Notes: a model not told the origin generated them from the sequence alone. A stretch of 64,000 nucleotides of DNA from Nocardia ignorata NBRC 108230 (GCF_001612905.1 NZ_BDBI01000026.1:62001-126000), one strand, 5' to 3'; shown: positions 33,397-46,173, numbered from the stretch's first letter. Numbers and translations are program-made.

Positions 33397-34497
33397 GGCA
33401 GCCCTTGTGCTGGAGGACGGCCGCGTGTTCCGCGGTACGGCCTTCGGCGCCGAGGGGCAGACCCTGGGTGAAGCGGTGTTCTGCACCGCGATGACCGGGT
33501 ACCAGGAGACCCTCACCGATCCCAGCTACGACCGCCAGATCGTGGTGGCCACCGCCCCGCAGATCGGCAACACGGGCTGGAACGACGAGGACGACGAGTC
33601 CGGCAAGATCTGGGTCGCCGGCTACGCCGTGCGCGACCCCTCGACGATCTCGTCGAACTGGCGCGCCACCGGCACGCTGCAGGATCAGCTCGACAAGCAG
33701 AACGTGGTCGGCATCGCAGGCATCGACACCCGCGCGGTCGTGCGCCACCTGCGCACCCGCGGGTCGATGAAGGCGGGCATCTTCTCCGGTGCCGCCCTCG
33801 CCGGCGACGAGGAACTGCTCGCCCGCGTGAACGGTCAGCCGTCCATGCTCGGCGCGGACCTGGCCGAAGAGGTCAGCACCGACGGCATGTACACCATCGA
33901 GCCGGTGGGCGACCACCGCTTCACCGTCGTCGCGGTCGACCTCGGCATCAAGACCAACACCCCGCGCATGTTCGCCGAGCGCGGTGTGCGCACCCACGTG
34001 GTGCCGTCGAACACCTCCCTCGACGACATCCTCGCGCTGAACCCCAACGGTGTGTTCCTCTCGAACGGCCCCGGCGACCCGGCCACCCAGACCGGCGCGA
34101 TCGCGCTCACCCAGGGTGTGCTCGAGCGCGGAATCCCGCTGTTCGGCATCTGCTTCGGCAACCAGATCCTGGGCCGGGCACTGGGCCGCGAGACCTACAA
34201 GATGAAGTTCGGCCACCGGGGTATCAACATCCCGGTCGTCGAAGCGGGCACCGGCCGCATCTCCATCACCGCGCAGAACCACGGCTTCGCCCTGGAGGGC
34301 GAGAAGGGCGAGCAGTTCGACACGCCCTTCGGCAAGGCCGAGGTCTCCCACGTCTGCGCCAACGACGGCACCGTCGAGGGTGTGCGACTGATCGACGGTC
34401 GCGCCTTCTCGGTGCAGTACCACCCCGAGGCCGCCGCAGGCCCGCACGACGCCGCATATCTGTTCGACCGTTTCGCCGGTCTCATGGAAGGAGCCTG

Positions 34498-34498
<1 letters not shown>
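33383..34498 (+). CDS. carA: Carbamoyl-phosphate synthase small (glutaminase) subunit
   Basis: A 371-residue amidotransferase that supplies ammonia from glutamine to CarB. VKAALVLEDGRVFRGTAFG is the N-terminal domain; the catalytic Cys is in PLFGICFGNQILGRALG and the His/Glu pair in VQYHPEAAAGPHDAA. The Cys loop reads GICFGNQ instead of the more common GICLGHQ, which I recall as normal in actinobacteria. It overlaps the preceding gene and its stop shares the carB start (TGATG). Feeds both pyrimidine and arginine synthesis. Confidence 0.95.
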
Positions 34499-37860
<3,362 letters not shown>

Positions 37861-37861
37861 C

Positions 37862-38683
37862 ATGGCATTCGGTCACCGGTTGCAGCACGCCATGCGGCAG
37901 TTCGGTCCGGTGTGCGTCGGCATCGACCCCCACCCCGCCCTGCTGCGGGCGTGGGGGCTCACCGAGGACGTCGACGGGCTCGAGGCGTTCGCCGAGATCT
38001 GTGTCGAGGCCTTCGACGGTCGCGTCGCCCTGGTGAAGCCGCAGGTCGCGTTCTTCGAGACCTACGGCTCCGGCGGCATCGCGGTCCTGGAACGCACCAT
38101 CTCGGTGCTGCGCGCCTCGGGCACCCTGGTGCTCGCCGACGCCAAGCGGGGCGACATCGGCTCCACCATGGACGCCTACGCGCACGCCTGGCTCGGTGAC
38201 GGGCCGCTCGGTTCCGACGCAGTGACGGTCTCGCCGTACCTCGGTTTCGGGTCGCTCGACCCGGCACTTAGCCTGGCCGAGGCCAACAATCGTGGCGTGT
38301 TCGTCCTGGCGGCGACCTCGAATCCCGAAGGGGCGCAGCTGCAGCGGATCACCGCGGCCGACGGGCGAACGATCGCGCAGACGATGGTCGACGAGGCCGC
38401 CGCACGCAACACGGGCGACGGATTCGGCTCCGTCGGTGTGGTCGTCGGCGCCACGCTCACCGAGGCGCCCGACCTGTCGAAGTTCAACGGGCCCATCCTC
38501 ATGCCGGGAGTGGGCGCCCAGGGCGGGGGAGCGGACTCGATCCGCGCGCTCGTCCCCGGGGCGAACCTGTCGGCGGTGGTCCCGAATGTGTCGCGTGAGG
38601 TGCTCAACGCGGGCCCGTCGGTGACGGCGCTGTGCGACAAGACCGCTCAGCTGCAGGAGGAGTTCGCCTTCCTGCAGGCCTGA
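37862..38683 (+). CDS. pyrF: Orotidine 5'-phosphate decarboxylase, type 2
   Basis: A 273-residue enzyme giving UMP from OMP, the last pyr step in this operon. ADAKRGDIGSTMDAYA is the catalytic DxKxxDIxxT loop of the type 2 family, and GVGAQGGGADSIRALVPG binds phosphate. The ATG at 37862 begins AFGHRLQHAMRQFGPVCVGIDPHPAL; a longer frame from 37808 overlaps carB and is unlikely. A strong terminator stands 11 bases after the stop. pyrD and pyrE are not in the window. Confidence 0.95.
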   Translation: MAFGHRLQHAMRQFGPVCVGIDPHPALLRAWGLTEDVDGLEAFAEICVEAFDGRVALVKPQVAFFETYGSGGIAVLERTISVLRASGTLVLADAKRGDIGSTMDAYAHAWLGDGPLGSDAVTVSPYLGFGSLDPALSLAEANNRGVFVLAATSNPEGAQLQRITAADGRTIAQTMVDEAAARNTGDGFGSVGVVVGATLTEAPDLSKFNGPILMPGVGAQGGGADSIRALVPGANLSAVVPNVSREVLNAGPSVTALCDKTAQLQEEFAFLQA

Positions 38684-38694
38684 TATCTGCTGTG

Positions 38695-38732
38695 ACGGAG
38701 CCGGAGTGGCGTGCGAGCCGCTCCGGCTCCGT
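38695..38732 (+). terminator. Strong hairpin terminator of the pyr operon
   Basis: Sixteen-base arms (38695-38710, 38717-38732), ACGGAGCCGGAG... against ...CTCCGGCTCCGT with one wobble position and a 6-base loop, followed by TGTCGT. It ends the 9-kb pyr transcript. Confidence 0.85.
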
Positions 38733-38813
38733 TGTCGTACCCCGTAAGGGTGCCGAAATGGCCTCTGGCGCAATTGTTTTCGAGTTCCGGGTGGTCCGGG
38801 TGGATCGACACGC

Positions 38814-39146
38814 TCAGGTGGCGACGAGGGCGTTCCTGGCCCGCCACCAACCGAACGCGCCGACCCCGACCGGGACGAGCAAGGTGACGAACCCCGACAG
38901 CGGTTGGTAGATCAGCCCGCACGCCGTCACCAGCGCCAGCGTGCCGAGCACCGGCGCGGGCACGAACCCGTGCGCGCGCTCCAGGTCGATCATGGCCAAG
39001 CCGAGGCCGACGCCGACCACGCCGAACAGGGTGAACCAGAACGACAGCTCCGTGTCCTGATCGCCCGCCGCCAGCAGTGCGATGCCCATGACCGTGTGCA
39101 CCCCCGCGATGAAGATCAACGACGCTCCGGCGAGCCGACCCCCCAC
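38814..39146 (-). CDS. Small membrane protein, DUF6463-like
   Basis: A 110-residue protein with four hydrophobic stretches (ASLIFIAGVHTVMGIALLAAG, FWFTLFGVVGVGLGLAMIDLE, LGTLALVTACGLIYQPLSGFV, LLVPVGVGAFGWW), the pattern of DUF6463 proteins. The start is taken at GTG 39146, since earlier codons run into the divergent regulator. It faces a TetR gene that is now broken, so this gene may have lost its regulator. Function unknown. Confidence 0.65.
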   Translation of the reverse strand: MGGRLAGASLIFIAGVHTVMGIALLAAGDQDTELSFWFTLFGVVGVGLGLAMIDLERAHGFVPAPVLGTLALVTACGLIYQPLSGFVTLLVPVGVGAFGWWRARNALVAT

Positions 39147-39158
39147 TAGGCTGACGCG

Positions 39159-39754
39159 GTGGCAAGACCCCGTCTCTTCACCGACGATCAGGTGCTCGAC
39201 GCCGCCCGTGACCTGCTTGCCGACCCGGCGGTCGCCCGGCCGTCGATCGCCGCCATCGGCAAGGCCGCGAGCGTGCACTCCGGCTCCATCTACGTGCGTT
39301 TCGCCTCACGTGACGAACTCCTCGCCCGGTTGTGGCTGCGTTCGATCCGGCGCTTCCACGAGGGTTTCGTTTCGTCGCCGCGCTGCGCGGGCCGCAGCCG
39401 CTGCTGTCGGCGGCCGTCTTCCTGCCTCGCTACTGCCGTGAGCACCCCACCGAGGCCAGGGCGATGAAGATGTTCCATCGGGAAGAATTGCTCGATGTGG
39501 GGCCCGAGGAGTTGCGGACAGCGATCGCGGGCGTCAACGACGAGATGCAGGCCGCGCTGCTGGCCGCCGTATCGACCGAATTCGGGGTAGTCGACGACGA
39601 GTCCCGGGCGATCGCCGAAGCGGCGGTGAAGGCGATTCCGTACGGATTGGTTCGCGATTACATCGCCCGAGCCGCCCCGATTCCGGGCTGGATCGACGAC
39701 GTGACCGCGACCGCCGCGGGAGCCGTGCTGGACCGGTTTCGCGCCCGCAAGTGA
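39159..39754 (+). pseudogene. TetR-family regulator broken by a 5-bp tandem duplication
   Basis: Frame 1 from GTG 39159 reads a TetR HTH (ARPRLFTDDQVLDAARDLLA, IAAIGKAASVHSGSIYVRFAS) to about residue 70, then shifts at TTTCG-TTTCG (39365-39374). Removing one copy joins it to the second frame (VAALRGPQPLLSAAVFLPRY...) and gives an uninterrupted 196-residue protein ending RFRARK at 39754. The GTG has TAGGCT (39147-39152) six bases upstream, so it was leaderless. As sequenced the protein ends early after a wrong tail. A sequencing error is the only alternative. Confidence 0.85.
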
Positions 39755-40035
39755 CGACACGCGGTACGAAAACGTGCGACACGCGCACAAATTCGGGAAA
39801 GTCGCTGGTCGCGCCGCACCGGGTTTGCCGGACCGGCCGACCGTGCTCACGCTACCCGGTGGCTAACATCGCCCAAAACGGTATAACCGCAGGTCCAGAC
39901 GTGTTTACGAAATTCGGCGGTACGATCGGATGGCGGGAATCCGACCTCGCCGCATCATGCCCGCGCGCGCCATACGGCATCCGTAATCCGCCCCTGACCT
40001 GGGGGTCGGGTTCGCAATCGGCGGGCACCGTGGGT

Positions 40036-40052
40036 ACGGTCGCACAGACCGT
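40036..40052. promoter_or_regulatory. Dyad in the gap before mihF
   Basis: ACGGTC-GCACA-GACCGT is a perfect 6-base inverted repeat, about 50 bases before the mihF start. The whole gap 39755-40102 (348 bases) holds no convincing gene; it also contains a duplicated CGACACGCG near 39757 and 39779. It presumably contains the mihF promoter. Confidence 0.35.
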
Positions 40053-40102
40053 CCGGGTAACCGGCGGTAGATCTAGCAATGAACGATGAGACGGAGGAAC
40101 CC

Positions 40103-40423
40103 GTGGCCCTTCCCCAGCTGACTGACGAGCAGCGCGCCGCTGCTCTGGAGAAGGCGGCTGCCGCTCGCCGCGCTCGGGCAGAGCTCAAGGAGCGCCTGAA
40201 GCGAGGCGGCACCAACCTGAAGCAGGTCCTCACCGACGCCGAATCCGACGAGATCCTCGGCAAGATGAAGGTGTCGGCGCTGCTCGAGGCTCTGCCGAAG
40301 GTGGGCAAGGTCAAGGCCGCCGAGATCATGACCGAGCTGGAGATCGCCCCCACCCGGCGTCTCCGTGGCCTGGGCGACCGTCAGCGCAAGGCGCTGCTGG
40401 CTCGCTTCGACTTCGACTCCTGA
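40103..40423 (+). CDS. mihF: Integration host factor, actinobacterial type (mIHF)
   Basis: A 106-residue nucleoid-associated DNA-bending protein. Residues 1-40 are a charged helix (LPQLTDEQRAAALEKAAAAR) and the rest is a helix-two-turn-helix domain with VSALLEALPKVGKVKAAEIM and the ending RRLRGLGDRQRKALLARF. The frame extends back to 40079, but GTG 40103 has GGAGG five bases upstream and gives the standard N-terminus. mIHF-gmk-rpoZ is the usual actinobacterial order. Confidence 0.95.
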   Translation: MALPQLTDEQRAAALEKAAAARRARAELKERLKRGGTNLKQVLTDAESDEILGKMKVSALLEALPKVGKVKAAEIMTELEIAPTRRLRGLGDRQRKALLARFDFDS

Positions 40424-40428
40424 TCCAG

Positions 40429-41016
40429 GTGGTCGAACAACACACGCGGAAGGGCCGACTGGTTGTACTGGTCGGCCCCTCGGCCGTCGGCAAGTCCACG
40501 GTCGTGCGGTGCGTGCGGGAACGTCTGCCCGAGCTGGTTTTCAGCGTCTCGGCCACCACCAGGGCCCCGCGCCCCGGCGAGGTCGACGGACGCGACTACC
40601 GCTTCGTTTCCCGAGCCGATTTCGACGCCATGATCGAGGCGGGCGAACTGCTCGAATGGGCGGACATCCATGGGGGGTTGCAGCGATCGGGCACCCCCGC
40701 GGCGCCGGTGCGTGAGGCGCTGGACGCCGGACGATCGGTACTGCTCGAAGTCGACCTGGCCGGTGCGCGGTCGGTCCGGCAGGCGATGCCGGAAGCGCTG
40801 CTGGTGTTTCTCGCCCCGCCGAGCTGGGAAGAACTGGTCTCGCGGCTGCGTTCACGCGGTACCGAGACCCCCGAGGTGATCGAGCGCAGGCTCGAGACCG
40901 CCCGGGTCGAATTGGCCGCACGTGACGAGTTCGACACGGTCATTGTGAACGCCGAGGTGACGACCGCCTGCGAGCAGTTGGTATCCTTGTTCGTTAGCAC
41001 AAATTCGAGTTCTTGA
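40429..41016 (+). CDS. gmk: Guanylate kinase
   Basis: A 195-residue kinase converting GMP to GDP. P-loop VVLVGPSAVGKSTVVRCV, GMP-binding SATTRAPRPGEVDGRDYRFV and lid RSRGTETPEVIERRLETAR are intact. GTG 40429 follows the mihF stop by five bases. The ending is Ser-rich. It precedes rpoZ by a 27-base gap, as in mycobacteria. Confidence 0.95.
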   Translation: MVEQHTRKGRLVVLVGPSAVGKSTVVRCVRERLPELVFSVSATTRAPRPGEVDGRDYRFVSRADFDAMIEAGELLEWADIHGGLQRSGTPAAPVREALDAGRSVLLEVDLAGARSVRQAMPEALLVFLAPPSWEELVSRLRSRGTETPEVIERRLETARVELAARDEFDTVIVNAEVTTACEQLVSLFVSTNSSS

Positions 41017-41043
41017 CCCACTAAACCGCAGGAGCCTCCCCTA

Positions 41044-41322
41044 GTGAGCACGGACATCACCGCTGCACCCGCGTACGACACTCCCATCGGCCTGACCAAC
41101 CCGCCGATCGATGAGCTGCTCGAGCGCACCTCGTCCAAGTACGCCCTCGTGATCTACGCGGCCAAGCGCGCCCGGCAGATCAACGACTACTACAACCAGC
41201 TCGGTGACGGCATCCTCGAGTACGTCGGCCCGCTCGTCGAGCCGGGCCTGCAGGAGAAGCCGCTGTCGGTCGCCATGCGCGAAATCCACTCCGACCTGCT
41301 CGAACACACCGAGGGCGAGTGA
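41044..41322 (+). CDS. rpoZ: RNA polymerase omega subunit
   Basis: A 92-residue protein that helps fold and hold beta-prime. LTNPPIDELLERTSSKYALVIYAAKRARQINDYYNQL is the conserved core. The GTG start has GCAGGAG upstream at suitable spacing. It lies between gmk and coaBC, the order known from mycobacteria. (The quoted core spans residues about 17-53.). Confidence 0.94.
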   Translation: MSTDITAAPAYDTPIGLTNPPIDELLERTSSKYALVIYAAKRARQINDYYNQLGDGILEYVGPLVEPGLQEKPLSVAMREIHSDLLEHTEGE

Positions 41323-41350
41323 CAATCCCCAGCCGGGAGGCGTAAAGACC

Positions 41351-42568
41351 ATGCGGATCGTCGTCGGGGTCGGCGGGGGCATCGCCGCTTACAAGGCGTG
41401 TGCCCTCGTTCGCCGTTTCACCGAGACCGGGCATCAGGTGCGGGTCATTCCCACCGAGGCCGCGCTGCAGTTCGTCGGCAAGGCGACCTTCGAGGCGCTG
41501 TCCGGTCAGCCGGTGCACACGGACGTGTTCACCGACGTGCCCGAGGTGCCGCATGTGCGGATCGGCCAGGAGGCCGATCTCGTCGTCATCGCCCCCGCCA
41601 CCGCGGATCTGATGGCCCGCGCCGCCCAGGGGCGCGCCGACGATCTGCTCACCGCCACCTTGCTGACGGCCCGATGTCCGGTGTTGTTCGCGCCCGCGAT
41701 GCACACCGAGATGTGGGAGCATCCGGCGACGGTGGCCAATGTCGCGACGCTGCGCGCGCACGGCGCCACCGTCATGGAACCCGCGTCGGGCCGGCTCACC
41801 GGTACCGACACGGGGCCGGGACGGTTGCCGGAACCGGAGGAGATCTTCGGTCTGGCCTCGCTGCTGCTCGAGCGCGCCGACGCACTGCCCCGCGACCTGA
41901 CCGGTCGCCGCGTGGTGATCACCGCAGGTGGGACGAGGGAACCCCTCGACCCGGTGCGTTTCCTCGGCAACCGCAGCTCCGGTAAGCAGGGTTACGCCCT
42001 GGCCAGGGTCGCGGCCCAGCGTGGCGCCCAGGTGACGCTGATCGCGGGCAACACCATCGAGCTCGCCCCGCCCGCCGCGGTCGAGCTGGTCCACATCACC
42101 ACCGCCGAACAGCTCAAGACGGCCGTCGACAAGCACGCCGTCGGCGCCGATGCGGTCGTCATGGCCGCCGCGGTCGCCGATTTCCGTCCGACCCACGTGG
42201 CGGCAGCGAAGATCAAGAAGGGCGCCGACGAACCCGACGTGATCCCGTTGACCAAGAACGCCGACATCCTCGCCGGTCTGGTCGACGCCCGCACCGAGGG
42301 CAGACTCGACGGCACCGCGATCGTCGGTTTCGCCGCCGAGACCGGGGACGACAACGGTGACGTGCTCACCCATGCCCGCGCGAAACTGGCCCGCAAGGGC
42401 TGCGACCTGCTCGTGGTCAACGCGGTGGGTGAGGGCAAGGCGTTCGAGGTCGACACCAACGACGGATGGCTGCTCGGGGCCGACGGCACCGAGGTGGCAC
42501 TCGATCACGGTTCCAAGGCGCTGCTGGCCAGCCGGGTGCTCGACGCGCTCGTCCCGCTGCTGCGCTGA
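41351..42568 (+). CDS. coaBC: Phosphopantothenoylcysteine decarboxylase / synthase (CoaBC)
   Basis: A 405-residue bifunctional coenzyme A enzyme. CoaC (about residues 1-180) starts RIVVGVGGGIAAYKACALVR and has ALFAPAMHTEMW-like FAPAMHTEMWEHPAT for FMN and substrate. CoaB (about 190-405) has GGTREPLDPVRFLGNRSSGK and MAAAVADFRP. ATG 41351 fits the usual length; the frame is open further upstream into rpoZ. It comes 28 bases after rpoZ and ends before a nested hairpin. Confidence 0.94.
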   Translation: MRIVVGVGGGIAAYKACALVRRFTETGHQVRVIPTEAALQFVGKATFEALSGQPVHTDVFTDVPEVPHVRIGQEADLVVIAPATADLMARAAQGRADDLLTATLLTARCPVLFAPAMHTEMWEHPATVANVATLRAHGATVMEPASGRLTGTDTGPGRLPEPEEIFGLASLLLERADALPRDLTGRRVVITAGGTREPLDPVRFLGNRSSGKQGYALARVAAQRGAQVTLIAGNTIELAPPAAVELVHITTAEQLKTAVDKHAVGADAVVMAAAVADFRPTHVAAAKIKKGADEPDVIPLTKNADILAGLVDARTEGRLDGTAIVGFAAETGDDNGDVLTHARAKLARKGCDLLVVNAVGEGKAFEVDTNDGWLLGADGTEVALDHGSKALLASRVLDALVPLLR

Positions 42569-42590
42569 CCGGGTAAAACCCGCCGTTTCG

Positions 42591-42626
42591 TGCGCGAAAA
42601 CCGTTGCGCCGCAACGATCTCGCGCA
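42591..42626. terminator. Nested hairpin between coaBC and metK
   Basis: Outer arms TGCGCGA (42591-42597) and TCGCGCA (42620-42626) are perfect; inside, CGTTGC-GCC-GCAACG forms a second stem (42602-42616). It probably ends the coaBC message. The remainder of the gap (to 42736) carries TAGTCT and a CCACC/GGTGG stem (42673-42687), presumably metK promoter and leader. Confidence 0.55.
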
Positions 42627-42736
42627 GTGTACCGCGCACGGGTGTGTTCGTGGTGTGGCTTGTCCTAACCCGCCACCTTGTCGGTGGTTTGGAATAGTCT
42701 GAAGAGAAGTAACCCGTTGAGGGAGAGGGAATAACT

Positions 42737-43948
42737 GTGCGTACGACAGGTAGTCGGCTATTCACCAGTGAGTCTGTGACCGAGGGCCATCCGGACAAGA
42801 TCTGTGACGCGATCAGCGATTCCATCCTCGACGCATTGCTCGCCGAGGATCCGGGCAGCCGCGTCGCGGTGGAAACCCTGGTCACCACCGGCCAGGTCCA
42901 TGTCGCGGGCGAGGTGACCACGTCGGCCTACGCCGATATCCCGCGGATCGTGCGCGAGAAGGTCCTCGAGATCGGATACGACTCCTCCGCAAAGGGTTTC
43001 GACGGCAACTCCTGCGGTGTCAACATCGCGATCGGCGCCCAGTCGCCCGATATCGCCCAGGGTGTCGACACCTCGCACGAGGCCCGCGTCGGCGGGTCCG
43101 ACGACGAGATCGAACGCCAGGGCGCGGGCGACCAGGGCCTGATGTTCGGCTACGCCACCACCGACACCCCCGAGCTGATGCCGCTGCCGATCGCGCTCGC
43201 GCACCGGCTCTCGCGCAAGCTCACCGAGGTCCGCAAGTCCGGCGTGCTGCCCTACCTGCGTCCCGACGGCAAGACCCAGGTCACCATCGAATACGACGGT
43301 GACCGCCCGGTCCGCCTCGACACGGTCGTCATCTCCACCCAGCACGCCGCCGACATCGACCTGGACAACCTGCTGGCCCCCGATATCCGCGAGAAGGTCG
43401 TCGAGGCGGTCATCGCCGATCTGGAGATCCCGTCGCTCGACACCTCCGACATCCGCCTGCTGGTCAACCCGACCGGCAAGTTCGTGCTCGGTGGCCCGAT
43501 GGGCGACGCCGGTCTGACCGGCCGCAAGATCATCGTCGACACCTACGGCGGCATGGCCCGCCACGGTGGTGGCGCGTTCTCCGGCAAGGACCCGTCGAAG
43601 GTCGACCGTTCGGCCGCCTACGCCATGCGCTGGGTCGCCAAGAACGTGGTGGCCGCCGGTCTGGCCGACCGTGTCGAGGTGCAGGTCGCCTACGCCATCG
43701 GCAAGGCGGCGCCGGTCGGTCTGTTCGTCGAGACCTTCGGCACCGAGAAGGTCGACCCGACCCGCATCTCCACCGCCATCTCCGAGGTGTTCGACCTGCG
43801 TCCGGGCGCGATCATCCGCGATCTCGACCTGCTGCGCCCGATCTACGCGCCGACCGCGGCCTACGGTCACTTCGGCCGCACCGATGTCGACCTGCCCTGG
43901 GAGCACACGGACCGCGCCGACAAGCTGCGCGCGGCCGTCGGCCTGTAG
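42737..43948 (+). CDS. metK: S-adenosylmethionine synthetase
   Basis: A 403-residue enzyme making SAM from Met and ATP. Signatures: TEGHPDKICDAISD (ATP/Mg), QGAGDQGLMFGYATTDTPEL and GGGAFSGKDPSKVDRSAAYA. The GTG start has GGGAGAGGGA upstream. No SAM riboswitch is visible in the leader, as expected in actinobacteria. priA follows 14 bases after the stop. Confidence 0.97.
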   Translation: MRTTGSRLFTSESVTEGHPDKICDAISDSILDALLAEDPGSRVAVETLVTTGQVHVAGEVTTSAYADIPRIVREKVLEIGYDSSAKGFDGNSCGVNIAIGAQSPDIAQGVDTSHEARVGGSDDEIERQGAGDQGLMFGYATTDTPELMPLPIALAHRLSRKLTEVRKSGVLPYLRPDGKTQVTIEYDGDRPVRLDTVVISTQHAADIDLDNLLAPDIREKVVEAVIADLEIPSLDTSDIRLLVNPTGKFVLGGPMGDAGLTGRKIIVDTYGGMARHGGGAFSGKDPSKVDRSAAYAMRWVAKNVVAAGLADRVEVQVAYAIGKAAPVGLFVETFGTEKVDPTRISTAISEVFDLRPGAIIRDLDLLRPIYAPTAAYGHFGRTDVDLPWEHTDRADKLRAAVGL

Positions 43949-43962
43949 TACCCACGGCCCGC

Positions 43963-46173
43963 GTGACCGCGGACGAACCATCGACAGCAGCGGGACACCC
44001 GATCGCCCGGGTACTCCCGCTGCTGTCGCCCGCGCACCTGGACCGCGACTTCGACTACCTCGTTCCGCCCGAACTGGACGAGATCGCCCAGCCCGGCGTA
44101 CGCGTGCGCGTCCGCTTCGCCGGCCGCCTCGTCGACGGCTATCTCCTGCAACGCCTTTCGTCCACCGAGCACACCGGAAAAATGGTGAAGCTCGAACGCG
44201 TGGTCTCCCCGGAACGCGTCCTCACCCCCGAAATCCTGCGCCTGGCCACCACCGTCGCCGCCCGCTACGTAGGCACCCGCGCCGACGTCCTTCGCCTGGC
44301 CATCCCACCCCGCCACGCCCGCACCGAAGCGAGCGGTTCGGCCACCACCCCGAAGAAGTCCGCCGCCCGCGAGGAAGAAACGCGCACTGAGGACGCGGAC
44401 TCTTCTACTGCTGACACAGAGGCTTCCGCCGGCATCGAAGCTGGTTCTGTGGTGGCTGGGGGCCCCGCTGGTGGGGCCGGTTTCACCGGCGTAGAGGCAG
44501 GTTTCGGCGGCGGGACGACTGGAGCTACGGCCGACGTGGCCGAATCCGATTCAGCCACAGCGGAACCGGCAGTGGATGTCGATGTGTCGGCCTGGGCGCG
44601 GTATCTGCACGGTGGGGCGTTCGTGGCGGCGTTGCGGCAGGGGAAGGGGCCGCGGGCGGCGTGGCAGGCGATGCCGGGGGAGGACTGGGCGGCTCGGTTG
44701 GCCGAGTTGGCGGCGACGGTGGTCGCGGCTGGGCGCGGGGTGGTGTTGATGGTGCCGGATCAGCGGGATCTGGATCGGCTGCTCGCGGAATGTGTTCGGC
44801 TGGTGGGGGATTCGGCGGTCGGGTTGTCCGCGGGGTTGGGCCCAGCGGCGCGGTACCGGCGATGGCTGTCGGTGTTGCGGGGGCAGGCGCGGATCGTGGT
44901 CGGCACGCGAGCGGCGGTGTTCGCGCCGGTGCGTGACCTCGGACTGATCGCCATCTGGGACGACGGTGACGACACCTACGCCGAACCGCGCGCACCGTAT
45001 CCGCACGCGCGGGAGGTCGCGATGCTGCGCGCCCATGAGACCGGCGCCGCCTTCGTGGCCGCCGGTTTCGCACGCACCGCCGAGATCCAGGCCGTGGTCG
45101 AAACCGGTTGGGCCCATGACCTTCTCGCCGAGCGTGCGACCTTGCGCGCAGTGATGCCACGCATCAGCGCCCCCGGCGACAGCGATTTCGCGCTGGAACG
45201 TGACGCGCTGGCCAGGGCCGTGCGTATCCCCGGCGTGGCCTTCACCGCCGCCCGGGCCGCGATCAAGGAGAACGCGGCGGTACTGGTTCAGGTGCCCCGA
45301 CGCGGATATGTGCCGTCGTTGGCGTGTGCCAAATGCCGAACCCCCGCCCGGTGTCGGCATTGCAACGGCCCCTTGGCATTACCGCATTCGAGCAATGGTG
45401 AAGCAGCCAGTCCGCACTGCAAATGGTGCGGCATCACGGAGGCCGCGTTCCGCTGCCAGGCGTGCGGGGCGCGCGCGCTGCGGGCGATGGTGATCGGCGC
45501 GGCCCGCACCGCGGAGGAACTGGGCCGGGCCTTCCCCGGTGTGCCGATCCGGACATCCGGGGGCGGCGACATGCTCGACACCGTGGAGCCGGGCGCCCAG
45601 GTGGTGGTCGCGACCGTCGGCGCCGAGCCCGTGGTGCGCGGCGGATACGGCGTGGCCCTGCTCCTCGACGGCTGGGCCCTGCTGGGTCGCGCCGACCTGC
45701 GTGCCGCCGAGGACACCCTGCGCCGCTGGATGGGCGCCGCCGCCATGGTCCGCCCCCGTGGTCAGGTGATCGTGATGGCCGAACCGTCCCTGCCCACCGT
45801 GCAGGCCCTGGTCCGCTGGGACCCGGTCAACCACGCCGCCGCCGAACTCGAGGCCCGCGCCGAGGTGGGCTTCCCCCCAGCCGTTCGCATGGCCGCCGTC
45901 GACGGAACCACCGAGTCGATCGCCGAATTGCTCGAGGCCGCCCGACTACCCGACCAGGTGGAGATCCTCGGCCCCGTCCCCCTCCCACCCACGGCCCGCA
46001 AACCGTTCTCCGGCGCCGACGAACCCGCCGAAGTGGAACGCATGCTCCTGCGCGTGCCCCGCTCCGCCGGAATCCCCCTGGCGCGCGCGCTCACCGCCGC
46101 CCAGGGCGTCCGCAGCTCCCACCGCTCCGACGCCCCACTCCGAGTCCAGATCGATCCGGTCGACATCGGCTGA
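43963..46173 (+). CDS. priA: Primosomal protein N' (PriA), helicase-inactive form with low-complexity insertion
   Basis: A 736-residue restart protein. The 3'-end-binding domain is residues about 1-115 (ARVLPLLSPAHLDRDFDYLV). Residues about 118-208 are a Ser/Thr/Ala/Gly/Glu low-complexity insertion. The helicase core follows, but Walker A is absent (AGRGVVLMVPDQRDLDRLLA stands in the region) and motif II reads IWDDGDDTYAEPRAPYPHAR, so ATP hydrolysis is unlikely; this loss is known in actinobacterial PriA. The zinc cluster is intact with CAKC, CRHC, CKWC and CQAC (about residues 455-510). GTG start 14 bases after metK. Confidence 0.9.
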   Translation: MTADEPSTAAGHPIARVLPLLSPAHLDRDFDYLVPPELDEIAQPGVRVRVRFAGRLVDGYLLQRLSSTEHTGKMVKLERVVSPERVLTPEILRLATTVAARYVGTRADVLRLAIPPRHARTEASGSATTPKKSAAREEETRTEDADSSTADTEASAGIEAGSVVAGGPAGGAGFTGVEAGFGGGTTGATADVAESDSATAEPAVDVDVSAWARYLHGGAFVAALRQGKGPRAAWQAMPGEDWAARLAELAATVVAAGRGVVLMVPDQRDLDRLLAECVRLVGDSAVGLSAGLGPAARYRRWLSVLRGQARIVVGTRAAVFAPVRDLGLIAIWDDGDDTYAEPRAPYPHAREVAMLRAHETGAAFVAAGFARTAEIQAVVETGWAHDLLAERATLRAVMPRISAPGDSDFALERDALARAVRIPGVAFTAARAAIKENAAVLVQVPRRGYVPSLACAKCRTPARCRHCNGPLALPHSSNGEAASPHCKWCGITEAAFRCQACGARALRAMVIGAARTAEELGRAFPGVPIRTSGGGDMLDTVEPGAQVVVATVGAEPVVRGGYGVALLLDGWALLGRADLRAAEDTLRRWMGAAAMVRPRGQVIVMAEPSLPTVQALVRWDPVNHAAAELEARAEVGFPPAVRMAAVDGTTESIAELLEAARLPDQVEILGPVPLPPTARKPFSGADEPAEVERMLLRVPRSAGIPLARALTAAQGVRSSHRSDAPLRVQIDPVDIG

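Noticed and set aside
34141..34200. CarA Cys loop GICFGNQ taken as a mutated active site
   Set aside because: The nucleophile Cys is present and this variant is, from memory, normal for actinobacterial CarA.
38684..38813. Small gene after pyrF
   Set aside because: The stretch contains the operon terminator and no start with a ribosome site.
42569..42736. SAM riboswitch upstream of metK
   Set aside because: Only hairpins with no SAM-I/SAM-II core are visible; actinobacterial metK usually lacks it.
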